From Maricaulis sp. (GTDB lineage: Bacteria > Pseudomonadota > Alphaproteobacteria > Caulobacterales > Maricaulaceae), in contig NZMJ01000021.1 of assembly GCA_002692855.1 (NCBI GenBank), forward strand, positions 310,351 through 349,709: a DNA stretch of 39,359 nucleotides. Reading direction: 5' to 3'. Under the pieces are notes generated by a model. It was not told where the DNA came from, did no database searches, and was given only the letters and a program-made list of their open reading frames with translations. The position numbers and the translations under genes were made by a program. Within the stretch, counting starts at the first letter, position 1. The number at the start of each line of letters is the position of its first letter. Positions 18,154-25,049 of the stretch are shown here, piece by piece.

Positions 18154-18219
18154 TCGCGGACCTTAGACCTGCGTGTTGCCCTCAATCAACAGTGTCGTGT
18201 CGTTTACGCAACAAGCGTC

Positions 18220-19212
18220 TCAGGCGGCCCATTCTGCACAGGTGTGATCCGCGCAGCGATCCAGCGCGGCATGGGCCGCTTCAGGCGTGTCCGCACGGCA
18301 CAGGTCCGATCGCAGTTCGACTTGCTCAGCTTCCGGCATTTCGGCGTCGACGAACGAGGCATAGTGCTTGCGCATCATCCGGATCCCGATCCGGGTTCCG
18401 TAGAGGGTCAACGATTCGTCGGTCTGGTCGTGCAGCGCATCGATCTTGTCGGCGAGTGCGATAACGAGCTTGTCTCCGCGCAGTTCGGCAGCAATCTGAC
18501 CGGGAAGCCAGGGCAGACCCTGAGCCGCACGTCCAACCATCACCATGTCCGCCCCGGACTGGCCGAGGGCTTCGCGCGCCTGGCGAGTCGTTCCGATGTC
18601 TCCGTTGACGACGAGCGGAATGGAGACAGCCTGCCGCACCGCGTGGACTGCGGCCCAGTCGGCCTGGTCCTTGTAGAATTGCTGGCGCGTGCGGCCGTGT
18701 ACCGTGACCATGCGGACCCCGGCTGCTTCGGCACGCTGCGCGAGTTCGGGTGCATTGAGGCTGTCATGGTCCCAGCCCAGGCGCATCTTCAATGTCACCG
18801 GTATGTCGACAGCACCTACAGTCGCTTCGACCAGGGTCATGGCGTGATCGAGGTCGCGCATCAGCGCAGACCCGGAAAGCCCTTTTGTGACCTGGCGCGC
18901 GGGGCAACCCATATTGATGTCGATGATGTCAGCGCCTGCCTCGGCAGCGAGTTCAGCGCCCACCGACATCCACTTGGCTTCGCGACCGGCCAGCTGGACA
19001 ATGTGAGGTCCACCACCGGTATCGTCGCGGGCCATGCGGCGAACCACATCCTTGCGGCCCTGCGCCAGGGTTTCGCTGGCAACCATCTCGGAAAAGACCA
19101 GTCCGGCACCAAAGCGCCACGCCTGACGCCGGAACGGCAGATCGGTCACGCCCGACATGGGCGCGAGTAGCACCGGCGCACGCACCGTGTGATGTCCGAT
19201 TGTCACCGTCAT
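18220..19212 (-). CDS. dusB: tRNA-dihydrouridine synthase (DusB/NifR3 family)
   Basis: FMN-dependent enzyme that reduces uridines in the tRNA D-loop. The frame is open to 19587, but the family homology begins at MTVTIGHHTVRAPVLLAPMSGVTD, so the ATG at 19212 is the start (330 residues, normal length). The catalytic Cys is in NMGCPARQVTKGLSGSALM. FMN-contact segments are LKMRLGW, TVHGRTRQQFY, VNGDIGT and MVGRAAQGLPWL. It heads the dusB-ntrY-ntrX-trkA-trkH series on the minus strand. It is divergent from ispDF with 76 bp between the start codons, which must hold both promoters. Confidence 0.95.
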   Translation of the reverse strand: MTVTIGHHTVRAPVLLAPMSGVTDLPFRRQAWRFGAGLVFSEMVASETLAQGRKDVVRRMARDDTGGGPHIVQLAGREAKWMSVGAELAAEAGADIIDINMGCPARQVTKGLSGSALMRDLDHAMTLVEATVGAVDIPVTLKMRLGWDHDSLNAPELAQRAEAAGVRMVTVHGRTRQQFYKDQADWAAVHAVRQAVSIPLVVNGDIGTTRQAREALGQSGADMVMVGRAAQGLPWLPGQIAAELRGDKLVIALADKIDALHDQTDESLTLYGTRIGIRMMRKHYASFVDAEMPEAEQVELRSDLCRADTPEAAHAALDRCADHTCAEWAA

Positions 19213-19288
19213 GGGCTGGACTCTGAGCCATCCTTGTCTGAAATCGGCGCGGACCCTATCGGAGCCGCCCCGGAGCTGCAACGCCGCC

Positions 19289-20431
19289 ATGCCAACCACC
19301 GCCGCCATCATTGTCGCCGCCGGGAAGGGAATTCGGGCTGGAGGCGGTGTGCCCAAGCAGTACCGGCCAATCGCCGGGCAACCTGTCCTGCGACACACCA
19401 TTTTCCGGTTCGTTCGACATCCGGGCATCGGGCAAGTGATCGTTGTCATCGCGGACGAAGACAGGGATCGTGCGAAAACCGCCCTGGCGGGTCTGGACGT
19501 GATGTTCGTGACCGGCGGGGCGACGCGAACCGCCTCGGTCAGGGCCGGGCTCGATGCGGTGCCGGATGGAGTCGACTTGGTCCTCATCCATGACGGCGCA
19601 CGTCCTTTCGTGCCCGCTGCCCTTATTGATGCGGTTCTGGAAGGGCTGCAGATCGCCGATGGCGCCCTGCCCGTCCTGCCCGTCGCGGATGCCTTGTGGT
19701 CGGGATCGGGTGATCACGTGGCCAAGCCGGTATCCCGTGACGGGATCTTTCGCGCGCAGACACCGCAAGGTTTCCGGCTGTCCGCAATCCGCGCGGCCTA
19801 TGCCGCGCTCGCCCCCCCGGACACAGAGTTGGCCGATGATGTCGCGGTGGCCCGCGCAGCCGGGATCGATGTGCGGCTGGTGCCGGGCGATGAGGAGAAT
19901 TTCAAATTGACCCAAGCCGAGGATTTTGAGCGCGCCGAGCGGATGGCGAACCGGGGCGAGAGCGTTACCGGCAGCGGCTTTGATGTTCATCGCCTCGAAC
20001 CGGCCGATCACATGATGCTGTGCGGGGTGCGGATCGAGGAGGGGCTGGGACTGTCCGGACATTCCGACGCTGATGCCGGGCTGCATGCGATCACCGACGC
20101 CCTCCTTGGCGCGATCGCTGCGGGCGATATCGGCCAGCATTTCCCGCCATCTGATCCGCAATGGAAGGGCGCGTCGTCTGACCGGTTTCTGGAACATGCC
20201 GTCATGCTGGCCAGGGACGCGGGAGCGACACTGGTCCATGTTGACGTGACGCTGATCTGCGAACGCCCGAAGATCGGACGATACCGGGATGCGATGCGCA
20301 ATCGCCTGGGTGACATCCTTCAACTGCCGCTTGATCGGGTCAGCGTAAAGGCGACGACCACGGAAGGTCTCGGATTTACCGGTCGCGGAGAGGGTCTCGC
20401 CGCACAAGCGCTGGTCACGGTGCGCCGATGA
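19289..20431 (+). CDS. ispDF: Bifunctional 2-C-methyl-D-erythritol 4-phosphate cytidylyltransferase / 2,4-cyclodiphosphate synthase
   Basis: Catalyses two steps of the MEP isoprenoid pathway, making CDP-ME from MEP and later MEcPP from CDP-MEP. The frame is open from 19211 but the protein proper starts at MPTTAAIIVAAGKG, so ATG 19289 is chosen (380 residues, normal for the fusion). The IspD half (1-220) shows AAGKGIRAGGGVPKQY, which binds CTP, and HDGARPFV. The IspF half (about 225-380) shows the metal ligands in DVHRL, GHSDADAGLHAITDALLGA, and a C-terminal ATTTEGLGFTGRGEG. IspDF fusion is characteristic of many alphaproteobacteria. The stop overlaps the next start (ATGA at 20428). Confidence 0.96.
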   Translation: MPTTAAIIVAAGKGIRAGGGVPKQYRPIAGQPVLRHTIFRFVRHPGIGQVIVVIADEDRDRAKTALAGLDVMFVTGGATRTASVRAGLDAVPDGVDLVLIHDGARPFVPAALIDAVLEGLQIADGALPVLPVADALWSGSGDHVAKPVSRDGIFRAQTPQGFRLSAIRAAYAALAPPDTELADDVAVARAAGIDVRLVPGDEENFKLTQAEDFERAERMANRGESVTGSGFDVHRLEPADHMMLCGVRIEEGLGLSGHSDADAGLHAITDALLGAIAAGDIGQHFPPSDPQWKGASSDRFLEHAVMLARDAGATLVHVDVTLICERPKIGRYRDAMRNRLGDILQLPLDRVSVKATTTEGLGFTGRGEGLAAQALVTVRR

Positions 20432-20931
20432 GCGCCTTACCCCCTGCCCTCGTTCAACTCGCCGACGAGATACGCATCGCCGCTACTGGCAGCGGTGTGA
20501 TGATCGCTGTGGCTGAGAGTTGCACCGGAGGGCTGATCGCAAGCTGCCTGACTGAGAATCCGGGCGGGTCGATCTGTTTTGACCGGGGCTTTGTCACCTA
20601 TTCCTATGCATCCAAGGAAGACATGCTCGGTGTTGATCATGACCTGCTTCACGCCGAAGGCGCCGTGTCCCAGGCCGTTGCCGAGGCGATGGCACGCGGC
20701 GCGCTCGAACGATCGGCCGCGTCGATCACCGTATCGGTCACGGGTGTCGCTGGCCCGGGGCAGTCCGAGAGCAAACCTGAAGGCCTGGTCTGGTTCGGCG
20801 TGGCGACACGCAGCGGTGTCAAAACCGTGAAACGGGAGTTCGGTGCGATTGGCCGGGCAAATGTCCGGCTGGAAACGGTACGGTTCGCGCTTGAGCTACT
20901 TCGCGACGCGCTGCGTGACGATATCGTCTGA
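20428..20931 (+). CDS. CinA-family nicotinamide-nucleotide amidohydrolase (PncC-like)
   Basis: A 167-residue stand-alone CinA C-terminal domain, the size of E. coli PncC/YgaD, which deamidates NMN to NaMN in pyridine nucleotide recycling. The catalytic segment is VAESCTGGLIASCLTENPGGS (near residue 28), and the conserved GFVTYSYASKEDMLGV and SVTGVAGPGQSESKPEGLVWFG follow. It is coupled to ispDF by a 4-bp overlap. Its last 36 bp overlap the 3' end of the convergent Coq10-like gene. Confidence 0.93.
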   Translation: MSALPPALVQLADEIRIAATGSGVMIAVAESCTGGLIASCLTENPGGSICFDRGFVTYSYASKEDMLGVDHDLLHAEGAVSQAVAEAMARGALERSAASITVSVTGVAGPGQSESKPEGLVWFGVATRSGVKTVKREFGAIGRANVRLETVRFALELLRDALRDDIV

Positions 20932-21405
20932 CCCGTCATACTCAGCCGCACCGACGGTCTCATACCGGCGGTCCGCCTCTGCGCAAAAGGCGTCGATCAG
21001 GAAGTGAACTGCCTTTTCCTTGTTGGCCGACAGCAGCATCTGGAGCAACGGGTTCGAGAATTCGAACTCGATCTCGAAGGACAACAGCGTCGAACCGTCA
21101 TCGAGTTCCTCGAACCGCCAACCGTTGCGCAGCGTGTTGAAAGGACCTTCGATCAGGTCGACCTCGACGGTTCGTGCGGTCGGGTCCGAGGTGACCGCTG
21201 TCGTGAATTTTTCCGAGACGAAACGATACCTCGCGACGGCCTCGGCCACGAGCCGTGTGACATCCCCGAAATTCTCTTCGTCTTTCACGCGCAGCGCGCT
21301 CAGATATTTGATGAATTTCGGATAGCGGCGAACGTCTGAAACCAGTTCGAACACGTCCTCGGGCCGGTGCCGGACGCGCATCCGCTCTGTCATCGAGGTG
21401 CTCAC
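20896..21405 (-). CDS. Coq10/RatA-family SRPBCC (START-like) protein
   Basis: A 169-residue helix-grip protein with a hydrophobic cavity. Members include mitochondrial Coq10, which binds coenzyme Q, and proteobacterial RatA, named for a reported effect on ribosome association. The family start is visible as [31 protein letters not shown], and the end as [31 protein letters not shown]. In alphaproteobacteria this gene is regularly found next to lipA, and a ubiquinone chaperone role is the more likely one. The start is GTG at 21405, overlapping the lipA stop (GTGA at 21402-21405). Its last 36 bp overlap the convergent cinA-like gene. Confidence 0.9.
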   Translation of the reverse strand: MSTSMTERMRVRHRPEDVFELVSDVRRYPKFIKYLSALRVKDEENFGDVTRLVAEAVARYRFVSEKFTTAVTSDPTARTVEVDLIEGPFNTLRNGWRFEELDDGSTLLSFEIEFEFSNPLLQMLLSANKEKAVHFLIDAFCAEADRRYETVGAAEYDGSDDIVTQRVAK

Positions 21406-22373
21406 GCCCGCGCCAGCTCCGCCTCGCGCGCTGCGCGAAGCCGCTTGAAGTCGTCGCCGGCGTGATAGCTCGACCGGGTCAGCGGCGTCGCTGACACCAT
21501 CAGGAAGCCCTTGGCGCGGGCGATGGTCTCGTAGGCCCGGAATTCCTCAGGCGTCACGAACCGGTCGACGGCGGCGTGTTTGCGGGTCGGCTGCAGATAC
21601 TGGCCGATGGTCAGGAAATCGATGCCGGCGGACCGCATGTCGTCCATGACCTGCATCACCTCTTCCTTGGTCTCGCCCAGGCCAACCATGATGCCGGACT
21701 TGGTGAACTGGGACGGGTCGCGTTCCTTCACCTTCTCGAGCAGGCGCAGCGAATGGTAGTAGCGCGCGCCAGGCCGGATCGACAGGTAGAGCCGCGGAAC
21801 GGTTTCAAGGTTGTGGTTGAACACGTCGGCCCGGGCGTCGATCACCTGTTCGAGCGCGCCGGCCTTGCGCAGGAAGTCCGGTGTCAGGATCTCGATGGTT
21901 GTGTGGGGTGACGCCGACCGGATGGCGTTGATCACGTCCTCGAAATGCTGGGCGCCCCCATCATCAAGATCGTCGCGGTCCACCGACGTGATGACCACGT
22001 GCTCGAGCCCCATCTTCACGACCGCGTCGCCGACCCGGCGCGCTTCATCGTGGTCTACGGGTGCCGGCATGCCGGTCTTCACATTGCAGAAGCTGCAGGC
22101 CCGCGTGCAGGTGTCCCCCAGGATCATGAAAGTGGCGTGTTTCTGGGCCCAGCATTCACCGATATTCGGGCAGCCGGCCTCTTCGCAGACCGTGACCAGA
22201 CCGTTGTCCTTCACCACCTTGCGGGTCTCGGAAAAGACTTCGCCCACGGGCGCGCGAACGCGAATCCAGTCGGGTTTGCGCTGAATCGGCGCGTCGGGAC
22301 GCTTCTGCTTTTCCGGGTGCCGCGCAGCGCGAGCCTTCGCGGCTTCGGAGAGATTATCGATCAGGGTCGCCAT
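21402..22373 (-). CDS. lipA: Lipoyl synthase
   Basis: Radical-SAM enzyme that inserts two sulfurs into octanoyl chains on lipoyl domains. It has 323 residues. The auxiliary cluster motif is [12 protein letters not shown], and the radical-SAM cluster CxxxCxxC is CTRACSFC. Family segments [27 protein letters not shown] and [11 protein letters not shown] are all present. The targets are encoded in the same window: the lipoyl domains of PdhB and PdhC. The 304 bp upstream holds two inverted repeats and a cluster of GANTC sites. Confidence 0.97.
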   Translation of the reverse strand: MATLIDNLSEAAKARAARHPEKQKRPDAPIQRKPDWIRVRAPVGEVFSETRKVVKDNGLVTVCEEAGCPNIGECWAQKHATFMILGDTCTRACSFCNVKTGMPAPVDHDEARRVGDAVVKMGLEHVVITSVDRDDLDDGGAQHFEDVINAIRSASPHTTIEILTPDFLRKAGALEQVIDARADVFNHNLETVPRLYLSIRPGARYYHSLRLLEKVKERDPSQFTKSGIMVGLGETKEEVMQVMDDMRSAGIDFLTIGQYLQPTRKHAAVDRFVTPEEFRAYETIARAKGFLMVSATPLTRSSYHAGDDFKRLRAAREAELARA

Positions 22374-22562
22374 ATCGGTGCGGAAGATGGCGCTGTTGGC
22401 CGGTCACATCAAGCCGGGTTGACGGCTCGGCCCGAATTGCTCGTCCGCTGCGGGTGAAACCCTTTCGGGTCGGTCGAGCGCGAGCATCGGGATCAACGCG
22501 GTGAAATCGACAACTCGGCGGTCCTTTTTATAAGCAACAACAATCGGGTACGCGAAATATCG

Positions 22563-22584
22563 GGGAATCTGAATCAGGATTCCC
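22563..22584. promoter_or_regulatory. Inverted repeat carrying three GANTC methylation sites
   Basis: GGGAATC (22563-22569) and GATTCCC (22578-22584) form a perfect 7-bp inverted repeat with an 8-nt centre. The core GAATCTGAATCAGGATTC contains three GANTC sites within 18 bp. GANTC is the target of the cell-cycle methylase CcrM in Caulobacter and relatives. The site is about 190 bp upstream of the lipA start. Confidence 0.45.
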
Positions 22585-22601
22585 AACAGCGTTTCGGGCG
22601 G

Positions 22602-22647
22602 GGCTCTGCGTCAGTTGCGCAAGAGCGCTTTGCGCTGACGCAGAGCC
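22602..22647 (-). terminator. Strong stem-loop after the membrane-anchored beta-helix gene
   Basis: GCTCTGCGTCAG (22603-22614) is exactly inverted as CTGACGCAGAGC (22635-22646), extended by one outer G-C pair. A second short stem CGCAA/TTGCG lies inside the loop. It lies 31 nt past the stop of the minus-strand gene ending at 22678, so termination of that transcript is the simplest role. There is no U-tract on the minus strand. Confidence 0.45.
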
Positions 22648-22677
22648 TGGGCCCCTGCCCCTCGGTTGCCGTGTCGA

Positions 22678-23919
22678 TCAAACGGCTGGTGACTCGATTG
22701 CAGCGGGTTGCCGGTCGCGTCCACCGCCAAGGGCGAACAACCAGGCGCCCAGCCCGATCCAGGTCAGGACAAACCAGCCGACCAATCCGATCGGCGGAAC
22801 CACCCAAAGCGCAGCGGCTGCGATGAGAACGCCAAGCGTGGTCAGGATCCGCATGCCAAATCGCAATTGACCATCACGGCGGCGATTGAACACCAGGTCG
22901 CCGATTGCCGCCGCACCGAAGGGGTAGGACAGCGACAGGATCATGAACACGGCCAGGATCCAGAACGGCACCAGGAGCACGCCCACAATTGTCAACGCCA
23001 GTAGGATAATCCCGACGGCCAGGATGATCGGCCAAAAGGCCCACGTCACGAAACCGATGAGCGGTGACACCACCGGGCGCTGACGAAATTCAGTGACCAT
23101 GCGGGCCACGCCATTGGGCATGAGCGCGGCTGCGAGCAGGAAGAACAGGAAGTAGAATCCAACGAAGAAGGCGCCGATGACCGGACCGGCCGGGACGAAG
23201 TCGAAATCGAGATCGAGTCCTTCAAATCCGTCGAAGTCGAATTCATCGACATAGGATTCACGCGTGAAGTCGATACCGCCGGTGACAATCGCCCCCTCAC
23301 CCACATCGGGTTCATTGGGGCCGCGATGGATGATCTGACCGGTGATGACCGCGCCGGGGGTCACGCGCACATAGCGTGCGTAAGTTTCAAGATCCCCGTC
23401 GATCCGGCCCTCGATGGTGATCTCATCGGCCGTCATGTCGGCGGAGCCGGCAATGCTGCCACGCAGGATGATCTGTTCGCCGACCGCTTCGACATCGTTG
23501 CCGGCAGTGAATTCCGTGTCGAGTTCGACAACACCGGCTGCGGCGTGAAGCGACCCTCCGATGGGCCCATTCACATGGACAAACCCACCGGCGAGATCGG
23601 CGTCGCCATTGACTGCGGCATCGACGTCGAGTTCGCCGCCGGCAATCTTCAGATCGCCGCCGACCGTACCCGACATGCGCACCGAACCGCCGCCGAGATG
23701 AACATCTTCGCCGACGGCGGCATCGATATTGATGTCACCGCCAACGGCTCGCAGACTGCCACCAATACGACCGGTGATGTCGATATCGCCTGCAAAGACG
23801 CGCAGGTCGTCATCACGATCAACATTCATGTTGATGTCGCCGCCAATCACTTGGGCGGAAACAGGGGACACCAGGGCGACAGCCAGCCCGGCAGCCAGAA
23901 TGATTTGCTTCATGAGCAT
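22678..23919 (-). CDS. Exported bactofilin-like beta-helix protein with C-terminal polytopic membrane domain
   Basis: 413 residues. A signal peptide (MLMKQIILAAGLAVALVSPVSA) is followed by a repeat domain (about 25-215) built from 17-residue turns with pattern hGGxLxhxGGxhxhxxx: residues 52-68, 69-85, 86-102, 103-119 and 120-136. One irregular 19-residue turn (137-155) and a 17-residue turn (156-172) follow. This is the periodicity expected of a bactofilin-type (polymer-forming) right-handed beta-helix. A very acidic, Phe-rich linker (about 224-241) leads to about five membrane segments between 245 and 398. The repeat domain should therefore be periplasmic and anchored in the inner membrane. 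Signal-peptide-bearing bactofilin-like proteins with such a membrane tail are annotated elsewhere as polymer-forming cytoskeletal proteins, without a firm function. The gene starts 52 bp after the lipoprotein paralogue and has a good AGGGAG site, so the two are probably one operon. Confidence 0.85.
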   Translation of the reverse strand: MLMKQIILAAGLAVALVSPVSAQVIGGDINMNVDRDDDLRVFAGDIDITGRIGGSLRAVGGDINIDAAVGEDVHLGGGSVRMSGTVGGDLKIAGGELDVDAAVNGDADLAGGFVHVNGPIGGSLHAAAGVVELDTEFTAGNDVEAVGEQIILRGSIAGSADMTADEITIEGRIDGDLETYARYVRVTPGAVITGQIIHRGPNEPDVGEGAIVTGGIDFTRESYVDEFDFDGFEGLDLDFDFVPAGPVIGAFFVGFYFLFFLLAAALMPNGVARMVTEFRQRPVVSPLIGFVTWAFWPIILAVGIILLALTIVGVLLVPFWILAVFMILSLSYPFGAAAIGDLVFNRRRDGQLRFGMRILTTLGVLIAAAALWVVPPIGLVGWFVLTWIGLGAWLFALGGGRDRQPAAIESPAV

Positions 23920-23971
23920 CGAAAACTCCCTTCGCCCCCCGGCGGTTGGGAAGTGATGAACGGGTGGGTGA

Positions 23972-24829
23972 TCAACGGGCGCGGTTATCGTCTAGAATGT
24001 CGTCGCAATCGCGTCCGTCACGTGCTTCGTATCGCATAGACCCGATCGAGGCACCGTCGGCGATATTCGGTTCGAAATCCGCCCAGACACGCAATTCCCC
24101 GAAGATCCGGGCATTGCGCAAAACGCTGACGCGGCGGGCACAGATATCGGCGCCCTCATTGAGCGTACCGGTGATCTCGACCAGGCCGTTGGTGCTGCCC
24201 GAGCGGTTGCCATCCTGATCAAAGGATGCGTGCCAGCTGCGGCGCCCCTCACGCGGGTCCGCTTCGATAACGGTGAAACCGTCGACCGTGCCACGGACCT
24301 GAACGAAGGCGGCGGCAGCATCAAGTGTTCCGCCGATGCGGCCATTCATCTCGATCTGGCCAGCGGCCATTTCGGCGTTGCGACGGATCACCGTGTCGTT
24401 GGCGATGGTCAGTTCACCGGACGCAACTTCGAGATCGTTGCCGATCTCGGCGTCGATGGTGACATCACCGCCCGCCAGTTCCAGGTCGTGCCCGACATCG
24501 GCGTGCCAATCGATGGCGCCGCCGGCGATTGAGGCGTCCTCGCCGATTCGTCCGCGGACATCGAGATTTCCGCCGGCAACCGACAGGTCACGGCCGATAT
24601 CAAGATCGAGTTCGATGTTGCCGCCAACGAGGCTGACATCACCGCCGACCCGTCCGCCGAGGTCCATATTGCCGCCAATCAGCGACAGGCTGTCATCCTG
24701 GTCGAGCGTGCGATTCATATCGCCGCCAATTGCCATCGCGTGATGGTCACCGGCAGAAGCGGAAGCATTCATGCAGCCTGTGGTGCCTGCTATACAGAGC
24801 ACGACAGCGCCCAGAGAAAGGGTCTTCAT
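23972..24829 (-). CDS. Bactofilin-like beta-helix lipoprotein with cysteine-bearing C-terminal cap
   Basis: 285 residues. The N-terminus is a lipoprotein-type signal with Cys19 (AGTTGC; Thr at -3 is less usual than Leu, so lipidation is likely but not certain). A segment IGGDMNRTLDQDDSLSL resembles the start of the membrane-anchored paralogue (IGGDINMNVDRDDDLRV). Five 17-residue turns follow (61-77, 78-94, 95-111, 112-128, 129-145), then a 19-residue turn (146-164) and another 17-residue turn (165-181). After a charged excursion the cap contains Cys230 (GADICARRV) and Cys275 (RDGRDCDD), with an EPNIADGAS motif between them. The matching cap in the third paralogue has both cysteines, suggesting a disulfide in the periplasm. 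It is divergent from the acyl-ligase gene and precedes the membrane paralogue. Confidence 0.82.
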   Translation of the reverse strand: MKTLSLGAVVLCIAGTTGCMNASASAGDHHAMAIGGDMNRTLDQDDSLSLIGGNMDLGGRVGGDVSLVGGNIELDLDIGRDLSVAGGNLDVRGRIGEDASIAGGAIDWHADVGHDLELAGGDVTIDAEIGNDLEVASGELTIANDTVIRRNAEMAAGQIEMNGRIGGTLDAAAAFVQVRGTVDGFTVIEADPREGRRSWHASFDQDGNRSGSTNGLVEITGTLNEGADICARRVSVLRNARIFGELRVWADFEPNIADGASIGSMRYEARDGRDCDDILDDNRAR

Positions 24830-24895
24830 CTAACCGTCTCCAGTCGTGAGCCACCTTGGTGACCCGACGCTCCCCAGCGTTGAATCAGGTGATAC

Positions 24896-24914
24896 CATAT
24901 CGAATTTCGATATG
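24896..24914. promoter_or_regulatory. Perfect 19-bp palindrome, probable operator between divergent genes
   Basis: CATATCGAATTTCGATATG is a perfect inverted repeat with 9-bp arms and one central base. A half-site copy, TTTCGATA, recurs at 24931-24938, 26 bp after the copy at 24905-24912. It lies 67 bp upstream of the lipoprotein start (24829) and 136 bp upstream of the ligase start (25050). The symmetry suits a dimeric repressor of TetR or GntR type; no regulator gene is adjacent. Confidence 0.6.
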
Positions 24915-25049
24915 AAAGCGATTTTTCGTTTTTCGATAAATCTTGTGCAGTGAATCTGACTTCTGCATCTGCGCTTCCTTCCGGCTTCGCCCTTGCCTAC
25001 CCTGTGGCCAACAAAGGTCCGGAAAACAGGACCAGCACGGGAGGCTTTC

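Larger units (their letters stand above)
22374..22677. other. Non-coding interval upstream of lipA and downstream of the membrane beta-helix gene
   Basis: No convincing gene. A 60-codon minus-strand frame with a TTG start (22404-22586) is rejected. The interval holds two inverted repeats, listed separately. A TATAAA at about 22531-22536, read on the minus strand toward lipA, is a possible -10 element, without a good -35. Confidence 0.5.

Noticed and set aside
22404-22586. 60-codon minus-strand frame upstream of lipA.
   Set aside because: It has a TTG start without a Shine-Dalgarno sequence, lies across the GANTC inverted repeat and possible promoter, and resembles nothing known.
23326-24039. 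Plus-strand frames opposite the beta-helix genes, themselves showing a repeat pattern.
   Set aside because: The periodicity is the mirror of the 51-bp repeat unit on the minus strand. The minus-strand products have signal peptides and ribosome-binding sites, the plus frames do not.
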